Below, one piece after another: positions 24,822-32,679 of a stretch of 64,000 bases of DNA. Location of the stretch: the NCBI RefSeq assembly GCF_002001105.1, contig NZ_MUNP01000017.1:1-64000 (forward strand), written 5' to 3'. A program made the translations under genes and the position numbers. The stretch is from Rhodanobacter sp. C06 (lineage in GTDB: Bacteria > Pseudomonadota > Gammaproteobacteria > Xanthomonadales > Rhodanobacteraceae). Below the pieces are notes generated by a model. That model worked only from the letters and a program-made list of their open reading frames with translations, did not search any database and was not told the origin of the DNA. Every line of letters starts with the position of its first letter. The first letter of the stretch is position 1.

Positions 24822-26705
24822 ATGGATCCGCGCCTGCTCCGCTACTACAACCGCGAGCTGCAGCACGTCCGCGAGATGGGCGGCGAGTTCGCGCGCGAGT
24901 ACCCCAAGATCGCAGGACGCCTCGGTCTGGAAGGCTTCGAGTGCGCCGATCCCTACGTGGAGCGGCTGCTGGAGGGTTTTGCCTTCCTCGCCGCGCGCAT
25001 CCAGTTGAAATTGGACGCGCAGCACCCGGTATTCACCCAGCACCTGCTGGAGATGATCTACCCGCATTACCTCGCGCCGGTGCCTTCGATGGCGGTGGTG
25101 CAGCTGAACCCGGACACCAAGGAAAGCGCGCTGGCCACCGGTCCGGTGGTGGCACGGCAGACCGCGTTGCGTGGGCTCACCGGTCACGACGAGCGTACCG
25201 CCTGCGAATACCGCACGGCGCACGACGTCGCGCTGTGGCCGCTGGAACTGGCCGAGGCGAAGTACTTCGAGACGCCGGCCGCGCTCGCCGCCGCCGGCGT
25301 GCCGCTGCCGGCGAACAAGACCGTACGCGCCGGCCTGCGGTTGAAGTTCACCGTCACCGCCGGAGCGCAGGCGAACATGCTGGCTCTGGACGAGCTGCCG
25401 CTGTTCATCGCCGGCACCGACGAACTGCCCAAGCGCCTGTACGAGCAGCTGCTCGGCAACGCAGTGGGTTACCTGGTGCGCACGCCGGGGGCGGGCGGGC
25501 TGGTCAGCGAGTTCTTCGACGGCAGCTGCATCCGCGACAAGGGCTTTGCCGACGACGAGGCGCTGCTGCCGTACACCGACCGCTCGTTCAGCGGCTACCG
25601 CCTGCTGCAGGAATACTTCGCCTGCCCGGAGCGTTTCCTGTTCGCGGTGTTCACCGGGTTGAAGCCGGTGCTGGCGCGCTCGTCGGCCTGCGAATTCGAG
25701 ATCGTGACGCTGTTCGACCGCAGCGTCAGCCGCCTGCACAACGCGGTGGACGCGGGCAACTTCCGGCTGTTCTGCACGCCGGCGATCAACCTGTTCCCGC
25801 GCCGCGCCGACCGCATCCACCTGCAGCCGGGGCGCACCGAGTACCACATCCTCGCCGACCGCACCCGGCCGATGGATTTCGAGATCCACAGCGTCGCCGA
25901 CGTGGAAGGCTTCGGCGACCGTCAGGAGCCGGAGCAGCGCTTCCAGCCGTTCTATGGCAGCGACGAGCGCACCTGGCACAGCGGCGCCGCCGCGTTCCAT
26001 ACCATCCGCCGCGAACCGCGCCTGCTGTCCGCGCGCCAGCGCCTGCACGGCGCGCGCTCCAGCTACGTGGGCAGCGAGGTGTTCATCGCGCTGGTCGACG
26101 CCAACGACGCACCGTATGCCACGCAGTTGCGCCAGATCGGCATGCGGCTGCTATGCACCAACCGCGACCTGCCGCTGCAGATGCCGGTGGGCAAGTCGCG
26201 TACCGATTTCACCCTGGACACCGGCGCACCGGTGGCCTCGATCCGCTGCGTGGCCGGTCCCACCAAGCCGCGCGCGCCGGCCGCCAACGGCGAAACCGCG
26301 TGGCGGCTGATCAGCCACCTGCAGCTGAACTACGTCTCGCTGCTGGGCGACGGCGGCGAGGAGGGTGCGTCGGCGCTGCGCGAGATGCTCACGCTGTACT
26401 GCGACGAATTCGATGCCGCCGCGCGCCGCCAGATCGAAGGCATCAAGGCGGTGGGTTCGCAATCGGTGGTACGGCGCATTCCGGTGCCGGGGCCGATCAG
26501 CTTCGGCCGCGGGCTGGAGATCACGCTGACCTGCGACGACGGCGCCTTCGAAGGCACCGGCGCCTTCCTGCTCGGCGCGGTGATGCAGCACTTCTTCGCG
26601 CGGCACGTCTCGGTGAATTCCTTCACCGAGACCGTGCTGCGCACCCTGGAACGCAACGAGGTGGCCCGATGGCCGGCACGGCTCGGCAAGCGCCAGATCC
26701 TGTAG
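24822..26705 (+). CDS. tssF: T6SS baseplate protein TssF
   Basis: 627-aa TssF (VasA/ImpG), part of the TssEFG-K baseplate wedge. The N-terminus MDPRLLRYYNRELQHVREMG, EFAREYPKIAGRLGLEG and DPYVERLLEGFAFLAARIQ is diagnostic; HPVFTQHLLEMIYPHYLAPVP follows. The C-terminal part includes GRGLEITLTCDD and HVSVNSFTETVL. It ends overlapping tssG by 37 nt. A hairpin abuts its start codon. Confidence 0.97.
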   Translation: MDPRLLRYYNRELQHVREMGGEFAREYPKIAGRLGLEGFECADPYVERLLEGFAFLAARIQLKLDAQHPVFTQHLLEMIYPHYLAPVPSMAVVQLNPDTKESALATGPVVARQTALRGLTGHDERTACEYRTAHDVALWPLELAEAKYFETPAALAAAGVPLPANKTVRAGLRLKFTVTAGAQANMLALDELPLFIAGTDELPKRLYEQLLGNAVGYLVRTPGAGGLVSEFFDGSCIRDKGFADDEALLPYTDRSFSGYRLLQEYFACPERFLFAVFTGLKPVLARSSACEFEIVTLFDRSVSRLHNAVDAGNFRLFCTPAINLFPRRADRIHLQPGRTEYHILADRTRPMDFEIHSVADVEGFGDRQEPEQRFQPFYGSDERTWHSGAAAFHTIRREPRLLSARQRLHGARSSYVGSEVFIALVDANDAPYATQLRQIGMRLLCTNRDLPLQMPVGKSRTDFTLDTGAPVASIRCVAGPTKPRAPAANGETAWRLISHLQLNYVSLLGDGGEEGASALREMLTLYCDEFDAAARRQIEGIKAVGSQSVVRRIPVPGPISFGRGLEITLTCDDGAFEGTGAFLLGAVMQHFFARHVSVNSFTETVLRTLERNEVARWPARLGKRQIL

Positions 26706-27706
26706 CGCCGGCTCGTGTCGAGCTCGAGCTCGCGCTGCGGGAGCAGCCGCAGGGCTTCGAGTTCTTCGAGGCGCTGCGCCGGCTCGAGTGCGCGTATCCG
26801 CAGCGGCCGCGGCTGGGCGAATCGGCCAAGCCGGCGGAGGATGCCGTGCGCCTGTGCCACACGCCCTCGCTGGCGTTCGCGCCAAGGGGTGTCGAACGCT
26901 ACGAGCCCGCCGCCGAAGGCCGGCCGGCCCGGCTGCACGGCCTGTTCTTCGGCCTGTTCGGGCCGAACGCGCCGCTGCCGCTGCACCTCACCGAATACGC
27001 GATGGATCGCCAGCGCAACGCCAAGGATTCCACCCTGGTCGCGTTCGCCGACATCTTCCACCACCGCATGTTGAGCCTGTTCTACCGCGCCTGGGCCAGC
27101 GCGCAGCCCACCGTGCAGCTCGATCGTCCCGACGAGGATCGCTTCCGTCTGTACATGGGCGCACTGGTGGGCTTGTCCACGCGGGGGCTGGAGGCTCGCG
27201 ACGCGCTGCCCGACCAGTACAAGCGCTTCTTCGCCGGCCGGCTGGTGGCGCAGGCGCGCAATGCCGAGGGGCTGCGTGGCCTGCTGGAGCATTTCTTCCG
27301 CATTCCCGTACGCGTGTTGGAGTTCGTGGCCGGCTGGATGCGCCTGCCGCACGAGGCGTACCTGCGGCTGGGCGCCACGCCCGACGTGGCCGGTCTGGGC
27401 AGCACCGCGGTACTGGGCGAATACGTGTGGGGCTCGCAGCAGCGCTTCCGTCTGCGGCTCGGGCCGTTGACGCGCGCCGAGTTCAACAATTTCCTGCCCG
27501 GCGGTGAAGCACTGCGCCAGCTGGTGGCTGCGGTGAAGACCTACGTGGGCGAGGAGAAAGCCTGGGACGTGCAGCTGGTGCTCAAGCGCGCTGAGGTGCC
27601 GACCACGAAGCTGGGCCAGTCCGGGCGCATGGGGCTTTCCACCTGGATGGGCGTGCCGCGCCGGGATGCCGATGCGGATCACGTGATCCTGCAGCCGGTG
27701 GGCTAG
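26669..27706 (+). CDS. tssG: T6SS baseplate protein TssG
   Basis: 345-aa TssG (VasB/ImpH), the TssF partner in the baseplate. GFEFFEALRRLECAYPQRPR near residue 30 is the family opener. FGLFGPNAPLPLHLTEYA, DIFHHRMLSLFYRAW and ALVGLSTRGLEARDALPD are conserved blocks. The start ATG lies inside the tssF end (37-nt overlap), as in many T6SS operons, ensuring the 1:2 wedge is made together. Confidence 0.95.
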   Translation: MAGTARQAPDPVAPARVELELALREQPQGFEFFEALRRLECAYPQRPRLGESAKPAEDAVRLCHTPSLAFAPRGVERYEPAAEGRPARLHGLFFGLFGPNAPLPLHLTEYAMDRQRNAKDSTLVAFADIFHHRMLSLFYRAWASAQPTVQLDRPDEDRFRLYMGALVGLSTRGLEARDALPDQYKRFFAGRLVAQARNAEGLRGLLEHFFRIPVRVLEFVAGWMRLPHEAYLRLGATPDVAGLGSTAVLGEYVWGSQQRFRLRLGPLTRAEFNNFLPGGEALRQLVAAVKTYVGEEKAWDVQLVLKRAEVPTTKLGQSGRMGLSTWMGVPRRDADADHVILQPVG

Positions 27707-27748
27707 GGCGGTGGGCTTCGACTCTCCGCACCGAGCCGGCATTTTTCT

Positions 27749-27847
27749 CCTCCCCCTGCATGCAGGGGGAGGGCAGGAGGGGGTGAGCTTTGGGCTGTTG
27801 GCCAAAAAGCACCCCACCCCAACCCTCCCCTGCAAGCAGGGGAGGGT
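27749..27847. repeat. Two C-rich palindromes of the dispersed repeat family
   Basis: The tssG-clpV gap contains CCTCCCCCTGCA/TGCAGGGGGAGG (27749-27772, perfect) and ACCCTCCCCTGC-AA-GCAGGGGAGGGT (27822-27847, perfect). They stand head to tail and match the copy at window positions 1-27. A GGGTGAGC stretch lies between them. They could attenuate read-through from tssG into clpV. Confidence 0.75.
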
Positions 27848-27908
27848 GCCTGCTTTCGTCGCGGCCGCGATCGCGCAGCCGCCATCACCACTTCAGGGGT
27901 AGAGATCC

Positions 27909-30653
27909 ATGGCAGAAATCAGTCGCAGCGCACTGTTCGGCAAGCTCAACAAGCTGGCGTACCGGGGCATCGAGAGCGCCACCGTGTTCTGCAAGCTGCG
28001 CGGCAACCCGTACGTGGAGCTGGTGCACTGGATCCACCAGATCCTGCAGTTGCAGGACTCGGACCTGCACCGCATCGTCAAGCAGTTCAACCTCAACCCC
28101 TCGAACCTCGCGCGCGACGTCACCGACGCGCTGGACCGGCTGCCGCGCGGCTCCACCAGCATCTCCGACCTCTCCAGCGACGTGGAGGAAGCCGTCGAGC
28201 GCGGCTGGGTGTTCGCCACCCTGATGTTCGGCGAGGCACAGGTGCGCACCGGCTATCTCATGGTGGGCGTGCTGCGCCTGCGCCATCTGCGCAACACGCT
28301 GCTGGGCGTCTCGAAGGAGTTCGAGAAGATCAAGCCCGAGGCACTGGTGGAGAAGTTCGCCGAGGTGGTGGCCGGCTCGCCCGAGGACGGCCAGAGCGCC
28401 AGCGACGGCTTCCACATGGGTGGCGCCGCACCGGGCGAGGCCAGCGGCGCGATGTCACCCGCGCAGATGGGCAAGCAGGAGGCGCTGGCACAGTTCACCA
28501 TCGATCTCACTGAGCAGGCCCGCAACGGCAAGATGGATCCCATCGTCGGTCGCGACGACGAGATCCGCCAGCTGGTCGACATCCTCATGCGTCGCCGCCA
28601 GAACAACCCGATGCTGGTCGGCGAAGCCGGCGTGGGCAAGACCGCGGTGATCGAGGGTTTCGCCATGCGCATCGCCATCGGCGACGTGCCGCCGCCGCTG
28701 AAGGACGTGCAGTTGCGCGTGCTCGACGTCGGCCTGCTGCAGGCCGGCGCCAGCATGAAGGGCGAATTCGAAAACCGCCTGAAGCAGGTGATCGAGGAAG
28801 TGCAGTCGTCCACCAGGCCAATCATCCTGTTCATCGACGAGGCGCACACCCTGGTCGGCGCTGGCGGTGCCGCCGGCACCGGCGATGCCGCCAACCTGCT
28901 CAAGCCCGCGCTGGCGCGCGGCAACCTGCGCACGATCGGTGCCACCACCTGGGCCGAATACAAGAAGCACATCGAAAAAGACCCGGCGTTGACCCGCCGC
29001 TTCCAGACCGTGCAGATCGACGAACCCAGCGAGGAGAAGGCGATCCTGATGATGCGCGGTGTCGCCAGCGTGATGGAGAAGCACCACAAGGTGCAGATCC
29101 TCGACGAGGCGCTGGAGGCTGCGGTGAAGCTGTCGCACCGCTACATCCCCGCCCGCCAGCTGCCGGACAAGTCGGTCAGCCTGCTCGACACCGCCTGCGC
29201 CCGCGTGGCGATCAGCCAGCACGCCGTGCCGGCCGAGGTGGACGACACGCGCAAGCGCATCCAGGCGCTGGAAACCGAGCTGGGCATCATCGCCCGCGAG
29301 AAAAATGTCGGCGTGGATGTCAACTCGCGCGAAGAGGCCGCCAGCGAGAAGCTGGCGACGCAGAAGGCGCGGCTGGAAACGCTGGAAGCGAACTGGGTCA
29401 CCGAGAAAGCCCTGGTCGAGAAGATCCTCGACATCCGCTCGAAGCTTCGCGGCTCGACCGCGCCGGTCGAAGGCACCGGCAGCGCGCTGGAGGAGTCGGC
29501 CAACCAGGAGGCCGAGGCCAAGGCCGCGCCGGTGGCGGGTGAAGCGCCGCTGGATGGCGCCGAACGCGCGGCGGCGCTCGAGCAATTGAAGGGTCTGCAG
29601 GCGCAGCTTGCCGAACTGCAGGGCGAGCACCCGCTGATCCTTGCGTCGGTCGATCAGCAGGCGGTGGGTTCGGTGGTGTCGGACTGGACCGGCATCCCGG
29701 TCGGCCGCATGGTCAAGAGCGAAGTCGAGACCGTGATGAACCTGGCCAAGCTGATGGGCCAGCGCGTGATCGGCCAGGACCACGCGATGGAGATGATCGC
29801 CAAGCGCATCCAGACCTCGCGCGCCGGCCTGGTCGATCCGAACAAGCCGATCGGCGTCTTCATGCTCGCCGGTACCTCCGGCGTGGGCAAGACCGAAACC
29901 GCACTGGCGCTGGCCGAAGCTTTGTACGGCGGTGAACAGAACATCATCACCATCAACATGAGCGAGTTCCAGGAAGCGCACACCGTTTCCACGCTCAAGG
30001 GCGCGCCTCCCGGCTACGTCGGCTACGGCGAGGGCGGCGTGCTCACCGAAGCCGTGCGGCGCAAGCCGTACTCGGTGGTGCTGCTGGATGAGGTCGAGAA
30101 GGCCCATCCGGACGTGCACGAAATCTTCTTCCAGGTCTTCGACAAGGGCGTGATGGAAGACGGTGAAGGCCGCTCCATCGACTTCAAGAACACCTTGATC
30201 CTGCTCACCACCAACGCCGGCACCGAGCTCATCGCCAGCATGTGCAAGGACCCGGAACTGATGCCCGAGCCCGACGGCATGGCCAAGGCCTTGCGCGAGC
30301 CGCTGCTGAAGATCTTCCCGCCCGCTTTGCTTGGACGCCTGGTCACCATCCCGTACTACCCGCTCAGCCCGGAAATGCTGGGCAAGATCGTCAAGCTGCA
30401 GATCAACCGCATCAAGAAGCGCGTCGAGGCGCGCTACAAGATTCCGTTCGAGTACGGCGAGGACGTGGTGAAGCTGGTGGTCGCGCGTTGCACCGAGACC
30501 GAGTCGGGCGGGCGCATGATCGATGCGATTCTGACCAACTCGATGCTGCCGGATATCTCGCGGGCCTTCCTCACCAAGATGATTGCGGGTGAGCAGATTG
30601 CGAAGGTGCAGGTAGGGGTGACGGACGGGGAGTTTTCGTATGGGTTTGGGTGA
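27909..30653 (+). CDS. tssH: T6SS AAA+ ATPase ClpV/TssH
   Basis: 914-aa ClpB-type disaggregase that dismantles contracted TssBC sheaths. The N-domain spans about residues 1-160. AAA1 has Walker A GEAGVGKTAV (residues about 238-247) and Walker B LFIDEAHTLVG. A coiled-coil M-domain with Ala/Glu-rich insert (about residues 440-570) follows. AAA2 has GTSGVGKTETALALAE and VVLLDEVEKAHPDVHE. The GAPPGYVGYGEGG pore loop is present. It starts MAEISRSALFGKLNKLAYRG. This marks the end of the first core block; accessory genes follow. Confidence 0.97.
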   Translation: MAEISRSALFGKLNKLAYRGIESATVFCKLRGNPYVELVHWIHQILQLQDSDLHRIVKQFNLNPSNLARDVTDALDRLPRGSTSISDLSSDVEEAVERGWVFATLMFGEAQVRTGYLMVGVLRLRHLRNTLLGVSKEFEKIKPEALVEKFAEVVAGSPEDGQSASDGFHMGGAAPGEASGAMSPAQMGKQEALAQFTIDLTEQARNGKMDPIVGRDDEIRQLVDILMRRRQNNPMLVGEAGVGKTAVIEGFAMRIAIGDVPPPLKDVQLRVLDVGLLQAGASMKGEFENRLKQVIEEVQSSTRPIILFIDEAHTLVGAGGAAGTGDAANLLKPALARGNLRTIGATTWAEYKKHIEKDPALTRRFQTVQIDEPSEEKAILMMRGVASVMEKHHKVQILDEALEAAVKLSHRYIPARQLPDKSVSLLDTACARVAISQHAVPAEVDDTRKRIQALETELGIIAREKNVGVDVNSREEAASEKLATQKARLETLEANWVTEKALVEKILDIRSKLRGSTAPVEGTGSALEESANQEAEAKAAPVAGEAPLDGAERAAALEQLKGLQAQLAELQGEHPLILASVDQQAVGSVVSDWTGIPVGRMVKSEVETVMNLAKLMGQRVIGQDHAMEMIAKRIQTSRAGLVDPNKPIGVFMLAGTSGVGKTETALALAEALYGGEQNIITINMSEFQEAHTVSTLKGAPPGYVGYGEGGVLTEAVRRKPYSVVLLDEVEKAHPDVHEIFFQVFDKGVMEDGEGRSIDFKNTLILLTTNAGTELIASMCKDPELMPEPDGMAKALREPLLKIFPPALLGRLVTIPYYPLSPEMLGKIVKLQINRIKKRVEARYKIPFEYGEDVVKLVVARCTETESGGRMIDAILTNSMLPDISRAFLTKMIAGEQIAKVQVGVTDGEFSYGFG

Positions 30654-30665
30654 GGTATCGGCAGA

Positions 30666-31079
30666 AAGTGAACCTGACCCCGGTTTTCGACCGTTTTCCC
30701 ACTTTTGAAAGATGGGCGGTTGGTTATTGAGTGGGTGGCGAGTTGTCGGGGCGGTCGCGATTGCGCACCTTATGCCGTTTCCAAACCGCCGTCGCATGTC
30801 AATCGATGAGGAATGAAACATGCCTGGACACAGCAGTTGTTATCTGGTTATCAATGCGGGCGCCAATACATATTGGCGCTACATCAAGAAATATTCCGAT
30901 GCTCAGGAAAAGGCGTTCATCGTGGATGCCAAGCTGGCGGAGGTGGGTGGCAGTGTGGCGTTGGTCAATACCGTCCGCGTGGGCACAATCCAGCGGAAGA
31001 ACACCGAGCCGACCAACGGCGTCGAGATCTGAAGATCGCGCTGCTTGCAAGGCAACCAAAACGGGGTCAGGTTCACTTA
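30666..31079. repeat. Inverted 15-bp repeats flanking the 70-aa gene
   Basis: AGTGAACCTGACCCC (30667-30681) and GGGGTCAGGTTCACT (31063-31077) are exact reverse complements enclosing about 380 bp that contains only the 70-aa gene. The surrounding DNA is visibly richer in A/T than the T6SS core. Such GGGTCAGGT words resemble extragenic palindromes linked to RAYT transposases; no transposase is present here. Confidence 0.75.
30820..31032 (+). CDS. Small protein of unknown function in the accessory island
   Basis: 70-aa protein, MPGHSSCYLVINAGANTYW at the start, preceded by GAGGAATGAAAC, an acceptable ribosome site. It is hydrophilic with no signal peptide or membrane segment; SDAQEKAFIVDAKLAEVGG is likely helical. 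I do not recognise the family. It sits alone between inverted GGGTCAGGT repeats, after clpV and before a phospholipase-like gene. It could be an immunity protein, an adaptor or a cassette passenger; nothing in the sequence decides. Confidence 0.6.
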   Translation: MPGHSSCYLVINAGANTYWRYIKKYSDAQEKAFIVDAKLAEVGGSVALVNTVRVGTIQRKNTEPTNGVEI

Positions 31080-31223
31080 TATATTTAATGTTCATTGGCT
31101 GAATGGAAGTAACTAAACCTGACCCTGTTGGCAGTCACCCCGGACATCGAGGCCGGTGCCTGCGGATTTTCTTCAAAGCTGGGTCAAAAAGCGGGCTCGG
31201 ATTCACTTCCTTGTCTATGGTGG

Positions 31224-31254
31224 ATAACCCAACCTGGCCCCGGGTTAGGGTTAT
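31224..31254. repeat. Hairpin upstream of the phospholipase-like gene
   Basis: ATAACCC (31224-31230) pairs with GGGTTAT (31248-31254), and an inner AACC/GGTT extends the stem. It lies about 35 nt before the coding start in the A/T-richer accessory stretch and may be a regulatory structure or a repeat remnant. Confidence 0.5.
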
Positions 31255-31287
31255 TCGCGCCTCAATAACTTCAACGGAGTGCGTGTC

Positions 31288-32409
31288 TTGACTGCCTTCC
31301 TCAAGAATTACACCAGCAAGCAGCTCAACCAAATCGTCTTCCCGGGCTCGCATGACGCCGGCATCTACGGTCAGGGCAAGAGCAACGTCATCACCCAGAG
31401 CCTGAACATCGGCGAGCAGGCCAATGCCGGTGTGCGCTTCTTCGACATGCGCATTGCCACCGTCAAGCGCAGCGACGGATCTCTCGATCAGAAGTCCTAC
31501 CACCTTGGCAAGGGTGTCATCGACAACAAGCACAAGGGTGCCAAGCCCGGTGAAGTCCAGTCGCACCAGAACGTGTCCCACCTGGGCGGCTGGGGCCAGG
31601 ACACGCTGTCGGACATGCTTACGCAGGCCAAGACCTATGTGCTGGCGAACCCGTCGGAGTTCCTGATCCTGAAGTTCTCCAAGTGCTACAACCTGAAGGA
31701 CGTGGTCGACACCTGCGTGCGCGTGCTGGGTGACACGCAGTTCAACTACAACAAGTCAGGTGGCGCGGCGATCAACCTCAACACGCGCACGGTCGGAAGC
31801 TTGGCGGGCAAGGTCATCACGCTGTTCGATCCCAAGGAACTGGAGAAGCTCGGCTTCGTGATTCGCGGCCAGATCTACAGCGGCTGCCTGTCCTTCGGCG
31901 AGCTCTTCAACAAGGAGACCAAGACGTCGCGCCAGTACCAGAAGGAGTTCCACGGCCTGCAGTACTTCGGCAAGTTCAGCAACACCGACGACATCAAGAA
32001 GAACACCAAGAAGCAGGCGGCGACGATGGGTGGGGGCACCTCGTGCGACCGTGACGCCATGGGCATGATGTACTGGACCACCACCGGCATGCTGGGCGAC
32101 ATCAAGGCCCGCAACGACAAGATGTGGACGGGCGTGAATGTGCAGGCCCTGCGTGACGTGTGGGAGGCCGGCTACAAAAAGGCCATGATCAACCAGCTCG
32201 GTGCGCTGAGCTTCAAGGACCTTTACACCAAGAACAGTCGCTACTACGTGGCCAACAAGAACAGTTGGACGAGCTTCACGCCCAACATCGTCATGATCGA
32301 CTTCGCCGACTACCAGAAGTGCGTGACGATCTACAACCTGAATCGCGTCAGGAGCGAGATGCTCGAGACCTTGATGCAGCAATCGGGTCATGCCATCGAA
32401 AATCTCTGA
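31288..32409 (+). CDS. PI-PLC-like phosphodiesterase, candidate T6SS effector
   Basis: 373-aa protein related to the phosphatidylinositol-specific phospholipase C X-domain (TIM barrel). The first catalytic-His motif is IVFPGSHDAGIYG, followed by NAGVRFFDMRIATV and a His-rich stretch (SYHLGKG, SHQNVSHLGGWG) where the second His is expected. Later NIVMIDFADYQKC resembles the final barrel strand. TTG at 31288 is the preferred start because GGAG sits 8 nt before it; GTG at 31279 overlaps that site. No signal peptide or lipobox is present, so export by the T6SS is the natural hypothesis given its place between clpV and PAAR. It is distinct from the described Tle1-5 alpha/beta-hydrolase and PLD effectors. 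Flanking direct repeats suggest it was acquired. Confidence 0.8.
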   Translation: MTAFLKNYTSKQLNQIVFPGSHDAGIYGQGKSNVITQSLNIGEQANAGVRFFDMRIATVKRSDGSLDQKSYHLGKGVIDNKHKGAKPGEVQSHQNVSHLGGWGQDTLSDMLTQAKTYVLANPSEFLILKFSKCYNLKDVVDTCVRVLGDTQFNYNKSGGAAINLNTRTVGSLAGKVITLFDPKELEKLGFVIRGQIYSGCLSFGELFNKETKTSRQYQKEFHGLQYFGKFSNTDDIKKNTKKQAATMGGGTSCDRDAMGMMYWTTTGMLGDIKARNDKMWTGVNVQALRDVWEAGYKKAMINQLGALSFKDLYTKNSRYYVANKNSWTSFTPNIVMIDFADYQKCVTIYNLNRVRSEMLETLMQQSGHAIENL

Positions 32410-32679
32410 CCACGGCAGTACGCGAGCCGCTGACCTAAACTAGGGTCAGGTCACTTATTTCGGATGTTTATTGGCTGGATGGCTCCTCAAAAAGAGGGTG
32501 TGGTGACCGGATTTCCAGCGTGATTGCGCAAAAACAGGAGTCAAAACAACAAAAAAACAGGAGTCAGAGTGCACTTTTCAAAGCGTTTTGAAATGAAATA
32601 TCGAGACCGCGTGTCTTGATTGTCTCGATTATCGATAGAAAAGTTGTCTGGTAAAAATTCAGGTGAGCTTGAGCTGATC
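32410..32679. other. Repeat-rich spacer between two accessory genes
   Basis: This 270-bp stretch contains the downstream direct-repeat copy (32442-32482) and two AAAACAGGAGTCA words. The remainder (about 32577-32660) is A/T-rich, ending in the GAGCTTGAGCTGATC leader of the next gene. No gene or clear promoter is recognised. Confidence 0.6.

Larger units (their letters stand above)
31063..32482. repeat. Direct repeat of about 42 bp bracketing the phospholipase-like gene
   Basis: Copy 1 (31063-31106) reads GGGGTCAGGTTCACTTAT and goes on to TTCATTGGCTGAATGG. Copy 2 (32442-32482) reads AGGGTCAGGTCACTTAT and goes on to TTTATTGGCTGGATGG. An inverted ACCTGACCCT (31117-31126) adds a third copy of the core. 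A further relative (CAGGAGTCAGAGTGCACTT, 32558-32576), with a direct repeat AAAACAGGAGTCA at 32531 and 32554, precedes the next gene. Confidence 0.7.

Noticed and set aside
31279-31287. GTG start for the PLC-like gene
   Set aside because: It would coincide with the GGAG ribosome site; TTG at 31288 has 8-nt spacing.
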